A stretch of DNA of 64,000 bases from Closterium sp. NIES-65 (Eukaryota; Streptophyta; Zygnematophyceae; Desmidiales; Closteriaceae), in the NCBI GenBank assembly GCA_948144175.1, contig CANXME010002095.1, positions 124,001 to 188,000 of the forward strand. Direction: 5' to 3'. The notes below the pieces were generated by a model, which saw nothing but the letters and a program-made list of their open reading frames with translations, ran no database searches and was not told where the DNA came from. Every line of letters begins with the position of its first letter. The first letter of the stretch is position 1. The position numbers were made by a program, and so were the translations under genes. This document shows positions 10,870 to 23,398 of the stretch, in pieces.

Positions 10870-11105
10870 CTCCTCTGCTCCCAATCAGAGGTTTCAGCTC
10901 CCCCCTTTGCTGGTCACAATGTAGATCCACACAATCTTCACAAGTGACGGCGCCAACAAAATTTCGGCAGAGTTTCCCCTTAGCGGAAGTCACATCCAAC
11001 CTCCAGAACTCCACTTAGGCACGCCCACAGGCCATGGTGGGTCTAGGAGGGTCTTCACACTTCAGTAGACTCTCCACAAAGTCCTTCATCAGCTCTGATA
11101 CCACT

Positions 11106-11983
11106 TGTTAGAGACTAAGGATCGAGTCTGTGAAGATTAGGAGCCTAAATTTCTCAAAATCGTTGGCTTGAAATTCTGGACAGAAACCGCGACTTCACAA
11201 GAAACGTTGTCGACGAAAAGTGCACCGTTAGAATCGTCTCAAACTCGAGTATGTTATAGCCCTTGTTTGTGGCTATCATTCCCAATTTGAATCGTATCCA
11301 AAGGTGAAGTAAATCTCGAGTTATGCTTCTCGGCGCACCAGGGGGTATGCTGCCACATAGAAATTAAATTCACTCACAATAGTTTCACAAGTTCACAAGA
11401 GTTGCACACAAGAGAGTTAGAGTAGCACTAAACCAGGTGGAAGGAAAGAGGAGCACGAGAGGGAAGGTCCCAAGGAGTCCCCAACCAAAGAAAACTCCAT
11501 GCCACACAATTCCCTTCCCCATAGGCAACCCAACTTTGACATTTGTCACTATCCCAACCTCCACAATCCACCTCAACCCAACTTGGCCACACTTGCCAAC
11601 CTGGTTTGGTTTCGCCCAACCAATTGGCAGCAACTACAGTAGTAGTGACGAGTTTCTCAACCCCCAAAAGTCTGTACCCCATATTGAGTCAACCCCACAA
11701 CTCTCCATGGTCACCACAACCAAATATCAAAAGCATACGAACTCCAACGTTCGTAACTTTCTTGTTCGTGCTCCGATTGAAGTGATTCTTGGTTCGTCGG
11801 AAAGCTCTTGAGGAGTGGAGTCACTTCAGATATCTGCTCAAGCCAAATAACATTCACACACACTCAGAAAATCCAAACCGCACAAAACACAAATTCTTGC
11901 ACACGCTCACACCACGCATGCAATGCACGAACATGTGATGGGAGGCAGACAGACGTGAATGCATATGATTGCATCACACAACA
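11106..11983 (-). repeat. LTR 3 of the copia array
   Basis: An 878-bp LTR, 4,174 bp from LTR 2, with conserved termini and flanking primer and purine sites. Confidence 0.92.
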
Positions 11984-12181
11984 AACTCCCCCTCTGGCTG
12001 CCAACCATCATCCCACATGCCATAGCTCAAGCATGCACCCTCAATGCACACTCATCCCAGCAAGCTTCATTCACTTCCAACACTCATCCAAATGGACAAT
12101 CATCTCCTTCCAACATCCCACTTCCAACATCTCCTCTTTGCTCAAATCTGCAGCACCCTCTGCAGCCTCTGTTTCAAAACA

Positions 12182-15046
12182 CTATCCACCAAACCATCTC
12201 ATTGCAGCTCCATAGCAATATGCTATCTCATCCTCATCCATCTGCTCAGCCACACTTCCAGCCGGTACCACACTTTGCGTGCCATAGCTCGCATAGGTCA
12301 GCCTGTTAGGAGGGTGCACATCCCTCCTAGGACAGTCAGCCGGACATGCGGCACCTTGTGGAGCACCTTGCTGCTGCTGCTGCTGCTGCTGCGGCTCCTC
12401 CACCTCAGGTTCTCCCCCATCCTCAGTCACCCCAGAAATCTCCTCCTCTGAGACAGTGACCTGCACTTGCCTCAAAGGCCGCTGCACCTCATCAGCCTCA
12501 ATGATCAGCGGTGTAGTAGGAAGCTTCTGCTGCTGCTGCTTCCACTCCTTGTAGTACAAGGACTCAAGGAACTTCACATCCCTCGACACAGTCAGCTGCT
12601 GGCTGGTCAAGTCCCAAATCAGCCAGCCCTTGTGATCCTTTGCAAGCCCCAAGTGCACACCCCATCTCCCAGAAGCTTCCAGTTTTCCCCTCTTCTCCTT
12701 AGGCACATGAAACACCACCATACAGCCATAAGTTCTCAGCATGTTGACTGCAGGCACACTCCCATACCACTTGGTGTAGGGGACCCATTGCTTGTCCCCC
12801 ACAGTCGCCAGCACCCGGTTCTTCACAACAACGACCTGCCGCAGTGCTGTCACCCAAAACGGATCCGGCAGCCCTGCATGCCCAAGGAGAGTGCGAGCAC
12901 CTTCCTGCAGGGTCCGGTTGAACCGCTCAGCCACGCCATTCTGCTGAGGGTTGTAAGGCACTGTGAGCTGATGCTGGATCCCCTTCCGCTTCAGCTCCTT
13001 CTCAAAATCAGCGCCGATGAACTCTCCTCCGTTGTCAGTGCGGATCACCTTCACCTTGTGTCCGCTCTCCCTTTGTGCTCTCGGCATCCACTCCTTAAGA
13101 ACAGCCGCTGCCACCTCCCCCTTAGTCTTGAGAGGGTACACCCACACCGCACGCGTGTGGTCGTCCACAATTGTCAAGAAGTAGCGGCTGCCCGAGAGAG
13201 AAAGGGCCCTCGTGGGGCCCACCACATCCATGTGCACTAGTGCAAGTGGTGCCTTTGCTGGTCCTGTGCTGCTGCTGAAGGGAAACTTCGTGAATTTGGT
13301 CTCAAGGCAGGTAGGGCAGCTCCCAATCTCCTTTGCTCCCCCCTTCACCTCCAGCCCCTTCAAGCACCCATCCTTTACCAACTTCTGCAGCATAGGAATG
13401 TTCACATGGCACAGCCTCTCATGCCACGTCTCCCAATCGGCCTCACCACTCCCAGACGAAGCCTTTGCCCATGCAGCCGTTGCATCCACACCAGCAAGCA
13501 CCTCACCATGTGATTGCTGTGGCTGCTGCACCTTCTTGACTGTATCCAGGGCCCCAGCAGTTGGTGCAATCTCCTCTCCTCCCGTAGTTGCCTTAGCCGC
13601 TGCCGCTGCCTTTGCCGTTGCTGGAGGTTTCCCATTCCAAGGGATGATGGGCAGCTGCCACAGGTCCTTGATGCAGCTGCTCTTCTCCTCCAGATTCCAC
13701 AGCAGCAACTTCCCAAGCTTTGCACGGCAGCTGGTTGGGCCGAACGTAGCTTTGGCCTTGCTTTTCTGCAGCCGGCGCACAGAGAGGAGGTTAGCGGATA
13801 AGCCTTCAACCAACAGCACATTTCCCAGCCCCACAAGCCCCCCATTAGCTCCCATAACCTTGGCATTCCCAACACCAATCACAGGGAGCAAGGCACCTGA
13901 AGCGGCAGCCACAAACTTTATCTTCCCAGGGGGCTTCACCTCATCAAGCAAATCTGCCCGTGGAGTCATGTGACTCGTGCAACTTGAATCGATCACCCAG
14001 TGAGTGAGGGGGTGCATCACAACCTTCCCAACTGAACCCACATCACCCCCACTCCCTTGCACGTCCTCAACCATGAGGAACATACCAGGGTCGGCTTTAC
14101 CTTGTGCACCATCACCTTGTGCACCTGAACCTTGCACAGCACCACCTCGTGCACGTTCACCACTTGGCGGCTTCATGCCTGGAGGCGCCCATCCTTCAGG
14201 CCGGCTGAAACACTTGAACCATGGGTGTCCAGCCTTCTTGCAGTACCAGCACGCACCCTCCATTCGGGTACTCCCCCTGCCACCAGAGCTCCCATGCCCC
14301 TCATTGTAGTCACCTCGGCCTCTCCCTCTGCCAAAGCCTCTCCCACGGCCTCGGCCTCTCCCTCCCCCTCTCCCTCTGCTGCCTCCTGCAGCTCCATACC
14401 CCTCAGCAGTTTTGTTGGCAGCACCACCTCCAGTGTGGCGCCTGCGGAAGTCCTCCTGCAGGATCTGCTGCCGTAGCCACTCAGGCGTCCATTTGTCCTG
14501 CTGAACGTTGAGGGTGGGGATGAGGTTGTCCCACGAGTTGTCGAGCACCGAGATGATCTTGGTGCACTGTTGCATCTGCGACACTTCGCTGCCCGCCGCT
14601 GCTATCCTCGCATAGGTGTCCTTGATCTTGTCAAGGACCGGCTTCACATCATCTCCCGGCCGCATGGAGAGGGCAGCCAACTCCTTCTCCAATACGATCA
14701 CCATCGGCAGCGTGTTGGGTTGAACCACGTCGCGTAGCAACTTCCACGCCTTTGGTCCCGAGTCATCGAGCTCCACCAAATCCTTGATATGCTGGAACAT
14801 GTCGTTGTTGACCGACTGCAGAATCAAGTCGTACAGCACCGCGCTCTTCTCAATCCACCGATCGCGGGCGTCTCCTTCCCCCGGCATCTTCTCCTCTCCC
14901 ATTGCAATTTTCAGCAGCTTGTAGCGCTTGAAGGCGCTCCGCATCCGCCCGCTCCATTCCTCGTAGTTGGAGCCATCCAAAGCTTCGATCTTGGATGGTG
15001 GCGGTTCACTCCTCTTCTCAGCTGCATCTCCACTCCCTTGATTCAT
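12182..15046 (-). CDS. Gag-protease-integrase polyprotein, array unit D
   Basis: A 954-residue copy of the unit B protein. The CAG run near the C-terminus has 8 codons instead of 7, and a silent change lies near 14819. Unit E shares both, which marks D and E as products of a recent duplication of one unit. Integrase and zinc-binding residues are intact, and no reverse transcriptase follows. Confidence 0.9.
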   Translation of the reverse strand: MNQGSGDAAEKRSEPPPSKIEALDGSNYEEWSGRMRSAFKRYKLLKIAMGEEKMPGEGDARDRWIEKSAVLYDLILQSVNNDMFQHIKDLVELDDSGPKAWKLLRDVVQPNTLPMVIVLEKELAALSMRPGDDVKPVLDKIKDTYARIAAAGSEVSQMQQCTKIISVLDNSWDNLIPTLNVQQDKWTPEWLRQQILQEDFRRRHTGGGAANKTAEGYGAAGGSRGRGGGRGRGRGRGFGRGRGRGDYNEGHGSSGGRGSTRMEGACWYCKKAGHPWFKCFSRPEGWAPPGMKPPSGERARGGAVQGSGAQGDGAQGKADPGMFLMVEDVQGSGGDVGSVGKVVMHPLTHWVIDSSCTSHMTPRADLLDEVKPPGKIKFVAAASGALLPVIGVGNAKVMGANGGLVGLGNVLLVEGLSANLLSVRRLQKSKAKATFGPTSCRAKLGKLLLWNLEEKSSCIKDLWQLPIIPWNGKPPATAKAAAAAKATTGGEEIAPTAGALDTVKKVQQPQQSHGEVLAGVDATAAWAKASSGSGEADWETWHERLCHVNIPMLQKLVKDGCLKGLEVKGGAKEIGSCPTCLETKFTKFPFSSSTGPAKAPLALVHMDVVGPTRALSLSGSRYFLTIVDDHTRAVWVYPLKTKGEVAAAVLKEWMPRAQRESGHKVKVIRTDNGGEFIGADFEKELKRKGIQHQLTVPYNPQQNGVAERFNRTLQEGARTLLGHAGLPDPFWVTALRQVVVVKNRVLATVGDKQWVPYTKWYGSVPAVNMLRTYGCMVVFHVPKEKRGKLEASGRWGVHLGLAKDHKGWLIWDLTSQQLTVSRDVKFLESLYYKEWKQQQQKLPTTPLIIEADEVQRPLRQVQVTVSEEEISGVTEDGGEPEVEEPQQQQQQQQGAPQGAACPADCPRRDVHPPNRLTYASYGTQSVVPAGSVAEQMDEDEIAYCYGAAMRWFGG

Positions 15047-15282
15047 CTCCTCTGCTCCCAATCAGAGGTTTCAGCTCCCCCCTTTGCTGGTCACAATGTA
15101 GATCCACACAATCTTCACAAGTGACGGCGCCAACAAAATTTCGGCAGAGTTTCCCCTTAGCGGAAGTCACATCCAACCTCCAGAACTCCACTTAGGCACG
15201 CCCACAGGCCATGGTGGGTCTAGGAGGGTCTTCACACTTCAGTAGACTCTCCACAAAGTCCTTCATCAGCTCTGATACCACT

Positions 15283-16160
15283 TGTTAGAGACTAAGGATC
15301 GAGTCTGTGAAGATTAGGAGCCTAAATTTCTCAAAATCGTTGGCTTGAAATTCTGGACAGAAACCGCGACTTCACAAGAAACGTTGTCGACGAAAAGTGC
15401 ACCGTTAGAATCGTCTCAAACTCGAGTATGTTATAGCCCTTGTTTGTGGCTATCATTCCCAATTTGAATCGTATCCAAAGGTGAAGTAAATCTCGAGTTA
15501 TGCTTCTCGGCGCACCAGGGGGTATGCTGCCACATAGAAATTAAATTCACTCACAATAGTTTCACAAGTTCACAAGAGTTGCACACAAGAGAGTTAGAGT
15601 AGCACTAAACCAGGTGGAAGGAAAGAGGAGCACGAGAGGGAAGGTCCCAAGGAGTCCCCAACCAAAGAAAACTCCATGCCACACAATTCCCTTCCCCATA
15701 GGCAACCCAACTTTGACATTTGTCACTATCCCAACCTCCACAATCCACCTCAACCCAACTTGGCCACACTTGCCAACCTGGTTTGGTTTCGCCCAACCAA
15801 TTGGCAGCAACTACAGTAGTAGTGACGAGTTTCTCAACCCCCAAAAGTCTGTACCCCATATTGAGTCAACCCCACAACTCTCCATGGTCACCACAACCAA
15901 ATATCAAAAGCATACGAACTCCAACGTTCGTAACTTTCTTGTTCGTGCTCCGATTGAAGTGATTCTTGGTTCGTCGGAAAGCTCTTGAGGAGTGGAGTCA
16001 CTTCAGATATCTGCTCAAGCCAAATAACATTCACACACACTCAGAAAATCCAAACCGCACAAAACACAAATTCTTGCACACGCTCACACCACGCATGCAA
16101 TGCACGAACATGTGATGGGAGGCAGACAGACGTGAATGCATATGATTGCATCACACAACA
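15283..16160 (-). repeat. LTR 4 of the copia array
   Basis: An 878-bp LTR, 4,177 bp from LTR 3. The extra 3 bp of period comes from the added CAG codon in unit D, not from the LTR. Confidence 0.92.
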
Positions 16161-16358
16161 AACTCCCCCTCTGGCTGCCAACCATCATCCCACATGCCAT
16201 AGCTCAAGCATGCACCCTCAATGCACACTCATCCCAGCAAGCTTCATTCACTTCCAACACTCATCCAAATGGACAATCATCTCCTTCCAACATCCCACTT
16301 CCAACATCTCCTCTTTGCTCAAATCTGCAGCACCCTCTGCAGCCTCTGTTTCAAAACA

Positions 16359-19224
16359 CTATCCACCAAACCATCTCATTGCAGCTCCATAGCAATATGC
16401 TATCTCATCCTCATCCATCTGCTCAGCCACACTTCCAGCCGGTACCACACTTTGCGTGCCATAGCTCGCATAGGTCAGCCTGTTAGGAGGGTGCACATCC
16501 CTCCTAGGACAGTCAGCCGGACATGCGGCACCTTGTGGAGCACCTTGCTGCTGCTGCTGCTGCTGCTGCGGCTCCTCCACCTCAGGTTCTCCCCCATCCT
16601 CAGTCACCCCAGAAATCTCCTCCTCTGAGACAGTGACCTGCACTTGCCTCAAAGGCCGCTGCACCTCATCAGCCTCAATGATCAGCGGTGTAGTAGGAAG
16701 CTTCTGCTGCTGCTGCTTCCACTCCTTGTAGTACAAGGACTCAAGGAACTTCACATCCCTCGACACAGTCAGCTGCTGGCTGGTCAAGTCCCAAATCAGC
16801 CAGCCCTTGTGATCCTTTGCAAGCCCCAAGTGCACACCCCATCTCCCAGAAGCTTCCAGTTTTCCCCTCTTCTCCTTAGGCACATGAAACACCACCATAC
16901 AGCCATAAGTTCTCAGCATGTTGACTGCAGGCACACTCCCATACCACTTGGTGTAGGGGACCCATTGCTTGTCCCCCACAGTCGCCAGCACCCGGTTCTT
17001 CACAACAACGACCTGCCGCAGTGCTGTCACCCAAAACGGATCCGGCAGCCCTGCATGCCCAAGGAGAGTGCGAGCACCTTCCTGCAGGGTCCGGTTGAAC
17101 CGCTCAGCCACGCCATTCTGCTGAGGGTTGTAAGGCACTGTGAGCTGATGCTGGATCCCCTTCCGCTTCAGCTCCTTCTCAAAATCAGCGCCGATGAACT
17201 CTCCTCCGTTGTCAGTGCGGATCACCTTCACCTTGTGTCCGCTCTCCCTTTGTGCTCTCGGCATCCACTCCTTAAGAACAGCCGCTGCCACCTCCCCCTT
17301 AGTCTTGAGAGGGTACACCCACACCGCACGCGTGTGGTCGTCCACAATTGTCAAGAAGTAGCGGCTGCCCGAGAGAGAAAGGGCCCTCGTGGGGCCCACC
17401 ACATCCATGTGCACTAGTGCAAGTGGTGCCTTTGCTGGTCCTGTGCTGCTGCTGAAGGGAAACTTCGTGAATTTGGTCTCAAGGCAGGTAGGGCAGCTCC
17501 CAATCTCCTTTGCTCCCCCCTTCACCTCCAGCCCCTTCAAGCACCCATCCTTTACCAACTTCTGCAGCATAGGAATGTTCACATGGCACAGCCTCTCATG
17601 CCACGTCTCCCAATCGGCCTCACCACTCCCAGACGAAGCCTTTGCCCATGCAGCCGTTGCATCCACACCAGCAAGCACCTCACCATGTGATTGCTGTGGC
17701 TGCTGCACCTTCTTGACTGTATCCAGGGCCCCAGCAGTTGGTGCAATCTCCTCTCCTCCCGTAGTTGCCTTAGCCGCTGCCGCTGCCTTTGCCGTTGCTG
17801 GAGGTTTCCCATTCCAAGGGATGATGGGCAGCTGCCACAGGTCCTTGATGCAGCTGCTCTTCTCCTCCAGATTCCACAGCAGCAACTTCCCAAGCTTTGC
17901 ACGGCAGCTGGTTGGGCCGAACGTAGCTTTGGCCTTGCTTTTCTGCAGCCGGCGCACAGAGAGGAGGTTAGCGGATAAGCCTTCAACCAACAGCACATTT
18001 CCCAGCCCCACAAGCCCCCCATTAGCTCCCATAACCTTGGCATTCCCAACACCAATCACAGGGAGCAAGGCACCTGAAGCGGCAGCCACAAACTTTATCT
18101 TCCCAGGGGGCTTCACCTCATCAAGCAAATCTGCCCGTGGAGTCATGTGACTCGTGCAACTTGAATCGATCACCCAGTGAGTGAGGGGGTGCATCACAAC
18201 CTTCCCAACTGAACCCACATCACCCCCACTCCCTTGCACGTCCTCAACCATGAGGAACATACCAGGGTCGGCTTTACCTTGTGCACCATCACCTTGTGCA
18301 CCTGAACCTTGCACAGCACCACCTCGTGCACGTTCACCACTTGGCGGCTTCATGCCTGGAGGCGCCCATCCTTCAGGCCGGCTGAAACACTTGAACCATG
18401 GGTGTCCAGCCTTCTTGCAGTACCAGCACGCACCCTCCATTCGGGTACTCCCCCTGCCACCAGAGCTCCCATGCCCCTCATTGTAGTCACCTCGGCCTCT
18501 CCCTCTGCCAAAGCCTCTCCCACGGCCTCGGCCTCTCCCTCCCCCTCTCCCTCTGCTGCCTCCTGCAGCTCCATACCCCTCAGCAGTTTTGTTGGCAGCA
18601 CCACCTCCAGTGTGGCGCCTGCGGAAGTCCTCCTGCAGGATCTGCTGCCGTAGCCACTCAGGCGTCCATTTGTCCTGCTGAACGTTGAGGGTGGGGATGA
18701 GGTTGTCCCACGAGTTGTCGAGCACCGAGATGATCTTGGTGCACTGTTGCATCTGCGACACTTCGCTGCCCGCCGCTGCTATCCTCGCATAGGTGTCCTT
18801 GATCTTGTCAAGGACCGGCTTCACATCATCTCCCGGCCGCATGGAGAGGGCAGCCAACTCCTTCTCCAATACGATCACCATCGGCAGCGTGTTGGGTTGA
18901 ACCACGTCGCGTAGCAACTTCCACGCCTTTGGTCCCGAGTCATCGAGCTCCACCAAATCCTTGATATGCTGGAACATGTCGTTGTTGACCGACTGCAGAA
19001 TCAAGTCGTACAGCACCGCGCTCTTCTCAATCCACCGATCGCGGGCGTCTCCTTCCCCCGGCATCTTCTCCTCTCCCATTGCAATTTTCAGCAGCTTGTA
19101 GCGCTTGAAGGCGCTCCGCATCCGCCCGCTCCATTCCTCGTAGTTGGAGCCATCCAAAGCTTCGATCTTGGATGGTGGCGGTTCACTCCTCTTCTCAGCT
19201 GCATCTTCCACTCCCTTGATTCAT
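16359..19224 (-). pseudogene. Gag-protease-integrase polyprotein, array unit E (frameshifted near the start)
   Basis: The unit has the same content as unit D, including 8 Gln codons, but one extra T lies near 19206. The native ATG at 19224 now reads about 9 codons to a stop. The remaining frame is open from codon 11 of the normal protein to the end (16359-19211) but has no ATG until the Met about 35 residues in. The gag start is therefore disrupted while all downstream domains are intact. An assembly indel is possible because the change is a single base in a short T run. Confidence 0.8.
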
Positions 19225-19460
19225 CTCCTCTGCTCCCAATCAGAGGTTTCAGCTCCCCCCTTTGCTGGTCACAATGTAGATCCACACAATCTTCACAAGT
19301 GACGGCGCCAACAAAATTTCGGCAGAGTTTCCCCTTAGCGGAAGTCACATCCAACCTCCAGAACTCCACTTAGGCACGCCCACAGGCCATGGTGGGTCTA
19401 GGAGGGTCTTCACACTTCAGTAGACTCTCCACAAAGTCCTTCATCAGCTCTGATACCACT

Positions 19461-20338
19461 TGTTAGAGACTAAGGATCGAGTCTGTGAAGATTAGGAGCC
19501 TAAATTTCTCAAAATCGTTGGCTTGAAATTCTGGACAGAAACCGCGACTTCACAAGAAACGTTGTCGACGAAAAGTGCACCGTTAGAATCGTCTCAAACT
19601 CGAGTATGTTATAGCCCTTGTTTGTGGCTATCATTCCCAATTTGAATCGTATCCAAAGGTGAAGTAAATCTCGAGTTATGCTTCTCGGCGCACCAGGGGG
19701 TATGCTGCCACATAGAAATTAAATTCACTCACAATAGTTTCACAAGTTCACAAGAGTTGCACACAAGAGAGTTAGAGTAGCACTAAACCAGGTGGAAGGA
19801 AAGAGGAGCACGAGAGGGAAGGTCCCAAGGAGTCCCCAACCAAAGAAAACTCCATGCCACACAATTCCCTTCCCCATAGGCAACCCAACTTTGACATTTG
19901 TCACTATCCCAACCTCCACAATCCACCTCAACCCAACTTGGCCACACTTGCCAACCTGGTTTGGTTTCGCCCAACCAATTGGCAGCAACTACAGTAGTAG
20001 TGACGAGTTTCTCAACCCCCAAAAGTCTGTACCCCATATTGAGTCAACCCCACAACTCTCCATGGTCACCACAACCAAATATCAAAAGCATACGAACTCC
20101 AACGTTCGTAACTTTCTTGTTCGTGCTCCGATTGAAGTGATTCTTGGTTCGTCGGAAAGCTCTTGAGGAGTGGAGTCACTTCAGATATCTGCTCAAGCCA
20201 AATAACATTCACACACACTCAGAAAATCCAAACCGCACAAAACACAAATTCTTGCACACGCTCACACCACGCATGCAATGCACGAACATGTGATGGGAGG
20301 CAGACAGACGTGAATGCATATGATTGCATCACACAACA
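19461..20338 (-). repeat. LTR 5 of the copia array
   Basis: An 878-bp LTR, 4,178 bp from LTR 4; the extra base is the frameshifting T in unit E. Termini, primer site and purine tract are conserved. Confidence 0.92.
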
Positions 20339-20629
20339 AACTCCCCCTCTGGCTGCCAACCATCATCCCACATGCCATAGCTCAAGCATGCACCCTCAAT
20401 GCACACTCATCCCAGCAAGCTTCATTCACTTCCAACACTCATCCAAATGGACAATCATCTCCTTCCAACATCCCACTTCCAACATCTCCTCTTTGCTCAA
20501 ATCTGCAGCACCCTCTGCAGCCTCTGTTTCAAAACACTATCCACCAAACCATCTCATTGCAGCTCCATAGCAATATGCTATCTCATCCTCATCCATCTGC
20601 TCAGCCACACTTCCAGCCGGTACCACACT

Positions 20630-23398
20630 TTACGTGCCATAGCTCGCATAGGTCAGCCTGTTAGGAGGGTGCACATCCCTCCTAGGACAGTCAGCCGGAC
20701 ATGCGGCACCTTGTGGAGCACCTTGCTGCTGCTGCTGCTGCTGCGGCTCCTCCACCTCAGGTTCTCCCCCATCCTCAGTCACCCCAGAAATCTCCTCCTC
20801 TGAGACAGTGACCTGCACTTGCCTCAAAGGCCGCTGCACCTCATCAGCCTCAATGATCAGCGGTGTAGTAGGAAGCTTCTGCTGCTGCTGCTTCCACTCC
20901 TTGTAGTACAAGGACTCAAGGAACTTCACATCCCTCGACACAGTCAGCTGCTGGCTGGTCAAGTCCCAAATCAGCCAGCCCTTGTGATCCTTTGCAAGCC
21001 CCAAGTGCACACCCCATCTCCCAGAAGCTTCCAGTTTTCCCCTCTTCTCCTTAGGCACATGAAACACCACCATACAGCCATAAGTTCTTAGCATCTTGAC
21101 TGCAGGCACACTCCCATACCACTTGGTGTAGGGGACCCATTGCTTGTCCCCCACAGTCGCCAGCACCCGGTTCTTCACAACAACGACCTGCCGCAGTGCT
21201 GTCACCCAAAACGGATCCGGCAGCCCTGCATGCCCAAGGAGAGTGCGAGCACCTTCCTGCAGGGTCCGGTTGAACCGCTCAGCCACGCCATTCTGCTGAG
21301 GGTTGTAAGGCACTGTGAGCTGATGCTGGATCCCCTTCCGCTTCAGCTCCTTCTCAAAATCAGCGCCGATGAACTCTCCTCCGTTGTCAGTGCGGATCAC
21401 CTTCACCTTGTGTCCGCTCTCCCTTTGTGCTCTCGGCATCCACTCCTTAAGAACAGCCGCTGCCACCTCCCCCTTAGTCTTGAGAGGGTACACCCACACC
21501 GCACGCGTGTGGTCGTCCACAATTGTCAAGAAGTAGCGGCTGCCCGAGAGAGAAAGGGCCCTCGTGGGGCCCACCACATCCATGTGCACTAGTGCAAGTG
21601 GTGCCTTTGCTGGTCCTGTGCTGCTGCTGAAGGGAAACTTCGTGAATTTGGTCTCAAGGCAGGTAGGGCAGCTCCCAATCTCCTTTGCTCCCCCCTTCAC
21701 CTCCAGCCCCTTCAAGCACCCATCCTTTACCAACTTCTGCAGCATAGGAATGTTCACATGGCACAGCCTCTCATGCCACGTCTCCCAATCGGCCTCACCA
21801 CTCCCAGACGAAGCCTTTGCCCATGCAGCCGTTGCATCCACACCAGCAAGCACCTCACCATGTGATTGCTGTGGCTGCTGCACCTTCTTGACTGTATCCA
21901 GGGCCCCAGCAGTTGGTGCAATCTCCTCTCCTCCCGTAGTTGCCTTAGCCGCTGCCGCTGCCTTTGCCGTTGCTGGAGGTTTCCCATTCCAAGGGATGAT
22001 GGGCAGCTGCCACAGGTCCTTGATGCAGCTGCTCTTCTCCTCCAGATTCCACAGCAGCAACTTCCCAAGCTTTGCACGGCAGCTGGTTGGGCCGAACGTA
22101 GCTTTGGCCTTGCTTTTCTGCAGCCGGCGCACAGAGAGGAGGTTAGCGGATAAGCCTTCAACCAACAGCACATTTCCCAGCCCCACAAGCCCCCCATTAG
22201 CTCCCATAACCTTGGCATTCCCAACACCAATCACAGGGAGCAAGGCACCTGAAGCGGCAGCCACAAACTTTATCTTCCCAGGGGGCTTCACCTCATCAAG
22301 CAAATCTGCCCGTGGAGTCATGTGACTCGTGCAACTTGAATCGATCACCCAGTGAGTGAGGGGGTGCATCACAACCTTCCCAACTGAACCCACATCACCC
22401 CCACTCCCTTGCACGTCCTCAACCATGAGGAACATACCAGGGTCGGCTTTACCTTGTGCACCATCACCTTGTGCACCTGAACCTTGCACAGCACCACCTC
22501 GTGCACGTTCACCACTTGGCGGCTTCATGCCTGGAGGCGCCCATCCTTCAGGCCGGCTGAAACACTTGAACCATGGGTGTCCAGCCTTCTTGCAGTACCA
22601 GCACGCACCCTCCATTCGGGTACTCCCCCTGCCACCAGAGCTCCCATGCCCCTCATTGTAGTCACCTCGGCCTCTCCCTCTGCCAAAGCCTCTCCCACGG
22701 CCTCGGCCTCTCCCTCCCCCTCTCCCTCTGCTGCCTCCTGCAGCTCCATACCCCTCAGCAGTTTTGTTGGCAGCACCACCTCCAGTGTGGCGCCTGCGGA
22801 AGTCCTCCTGCAGGATCTGCTGCCGTAGCCACTCAGGCGTCCATTTGTCCTGCTGAACGTTGAGGGTGGGGATGAGGTTGTCCCACGAGTTGTCGAGCAC
22901 CGAGATGATCTTGGTGCACTGTTGCATCTGCGACACTTCGCTGCCCGCCGCTGCTATCCTCGCATAGGTGTCCTTGATCTTGTCAAGGACCGGCTTCACA
23001 TCATCTCCCGGCCGCATGGAGAGGGCAGCCAACTCCTTCTCCAATAGGATCACCATCGGCAGCGTGTTGGGTTGAACCACGTCGCGTAGCAACTTCCACG
23101 CCTTTGGTCCCGAGTCATCGAGCTCCACCAAATCCTTGATATGCTGGAACATGTCGTTGTTGACCGACTGTAGAATCAAGTCGTACAGCACCGCGCTCTT
23201 CTCAATCCACCGATCGCGGGCGTCTCCTTCCCCCGGCATCTTCTCCTCTCCCATTGCAATTTTCAGCAGCTTGTAGCGCTTGAAGGCGCTCCGCATCCGC
23301 CCGCTCCATTCCTCGTAGTTGGAGCCATCCAAAGCTTCGATCTTGGATGGTGGCGGTTCACTCCTCTTCTCAGCTGCATCTCCACTCCCTTGATTCAT
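20630..23398 (-). CDS. Gag-protease-integrase polyprotein, array unit F (C-terminal nonsense)
   Basis: A 922-residue version of the unit B protein. A CAA codon has become TAA at 20630-20632, removing the last 31 residues, which lie outside any catalytic domain. Two missense changes are visible: Val to Leu in gag (near 23047) and Asn to Lys after the integrase core (near 21096). This unit has more private changes than the inner ones. It sits next to the array edge, where sequence exchange with neighbours would be least. Confidence 0.85.
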   Translation of the reverse strand: MNQGSGDAAEKRSEPPPSKIEALDGSNYEEWSGRMRSAFKRYKLLKIAMGEEKMPGEGDARDRWIEKSAVLYDLILQSVNNDMFQHIKDLVELDDSGPKAWKLLRDVVQPNTLPMVILLEKELAALSMRPGDDVKPVLDKIKDTYARIAAAGSEVSQMQQCTKIISVLDNSWDNLIPTLNVQQDKWTPEWLRQQILQEDFRRRHTGGGAANKTAEGYGAAGGSRGRGGGRGRGRGRGFGRGRGRGDYNEGHGSSGGRGSTRMEGACWYCKKAGHPWFKCFSRPEGWAPPGMKPPSGERARGGAVQGSGAQGDGAQGKADPGMFLMVEDVQGSGGDVGSVGKVVMHPLTHWVIDSSCTSHMTPRADLLDEVKPPGKIKFVAAASGALLPVIGVGNAKVMGANGGLVGLGNVLLVEGLSANLLSVRRLQKSKAKATFGPTSCRAKLGKLLLWNLEEKSSCIKDLWQLPIIPWNGKPPATAKAAAAAKATTGGEEIAPTAGALDTVKKVQQPQQSHGEVLAGVDATAAWAKASSGSGEADWETWHERLCHVNIPMLQKLVKDGCLKGLEVKGGAKEIGSCPTCLETKFTKFPFSSSTGPAKAPLALVHMDVVGPTRALSLSGSRYFLTIVDDHTRAVWVYPLKTKGEVAAAVLKEWMPRAQRESGHKVKVIRTDNGGEFIGADFEKELKRKGIQHQLTVPYNPQQNGVAERFNRTLQEGARTLLGHAGLPDPFWVTALRQVVVVKNRVLATVGDKQWVPYTKWYGSVPAVKMLRTYGCMVVFHVPKEKRGKLEASGRWGVHLGLAKDHKGWLIWDLTSQQLTVSRDVKFLESLYYKEWKQQQQKLPTTPLIIEADEVQRPLRQVQVTVSEEEISGVTEDGGEPEVEEPQQQQQQQGAPQGAACPADCPRRDVHPPNRLTYASYGT

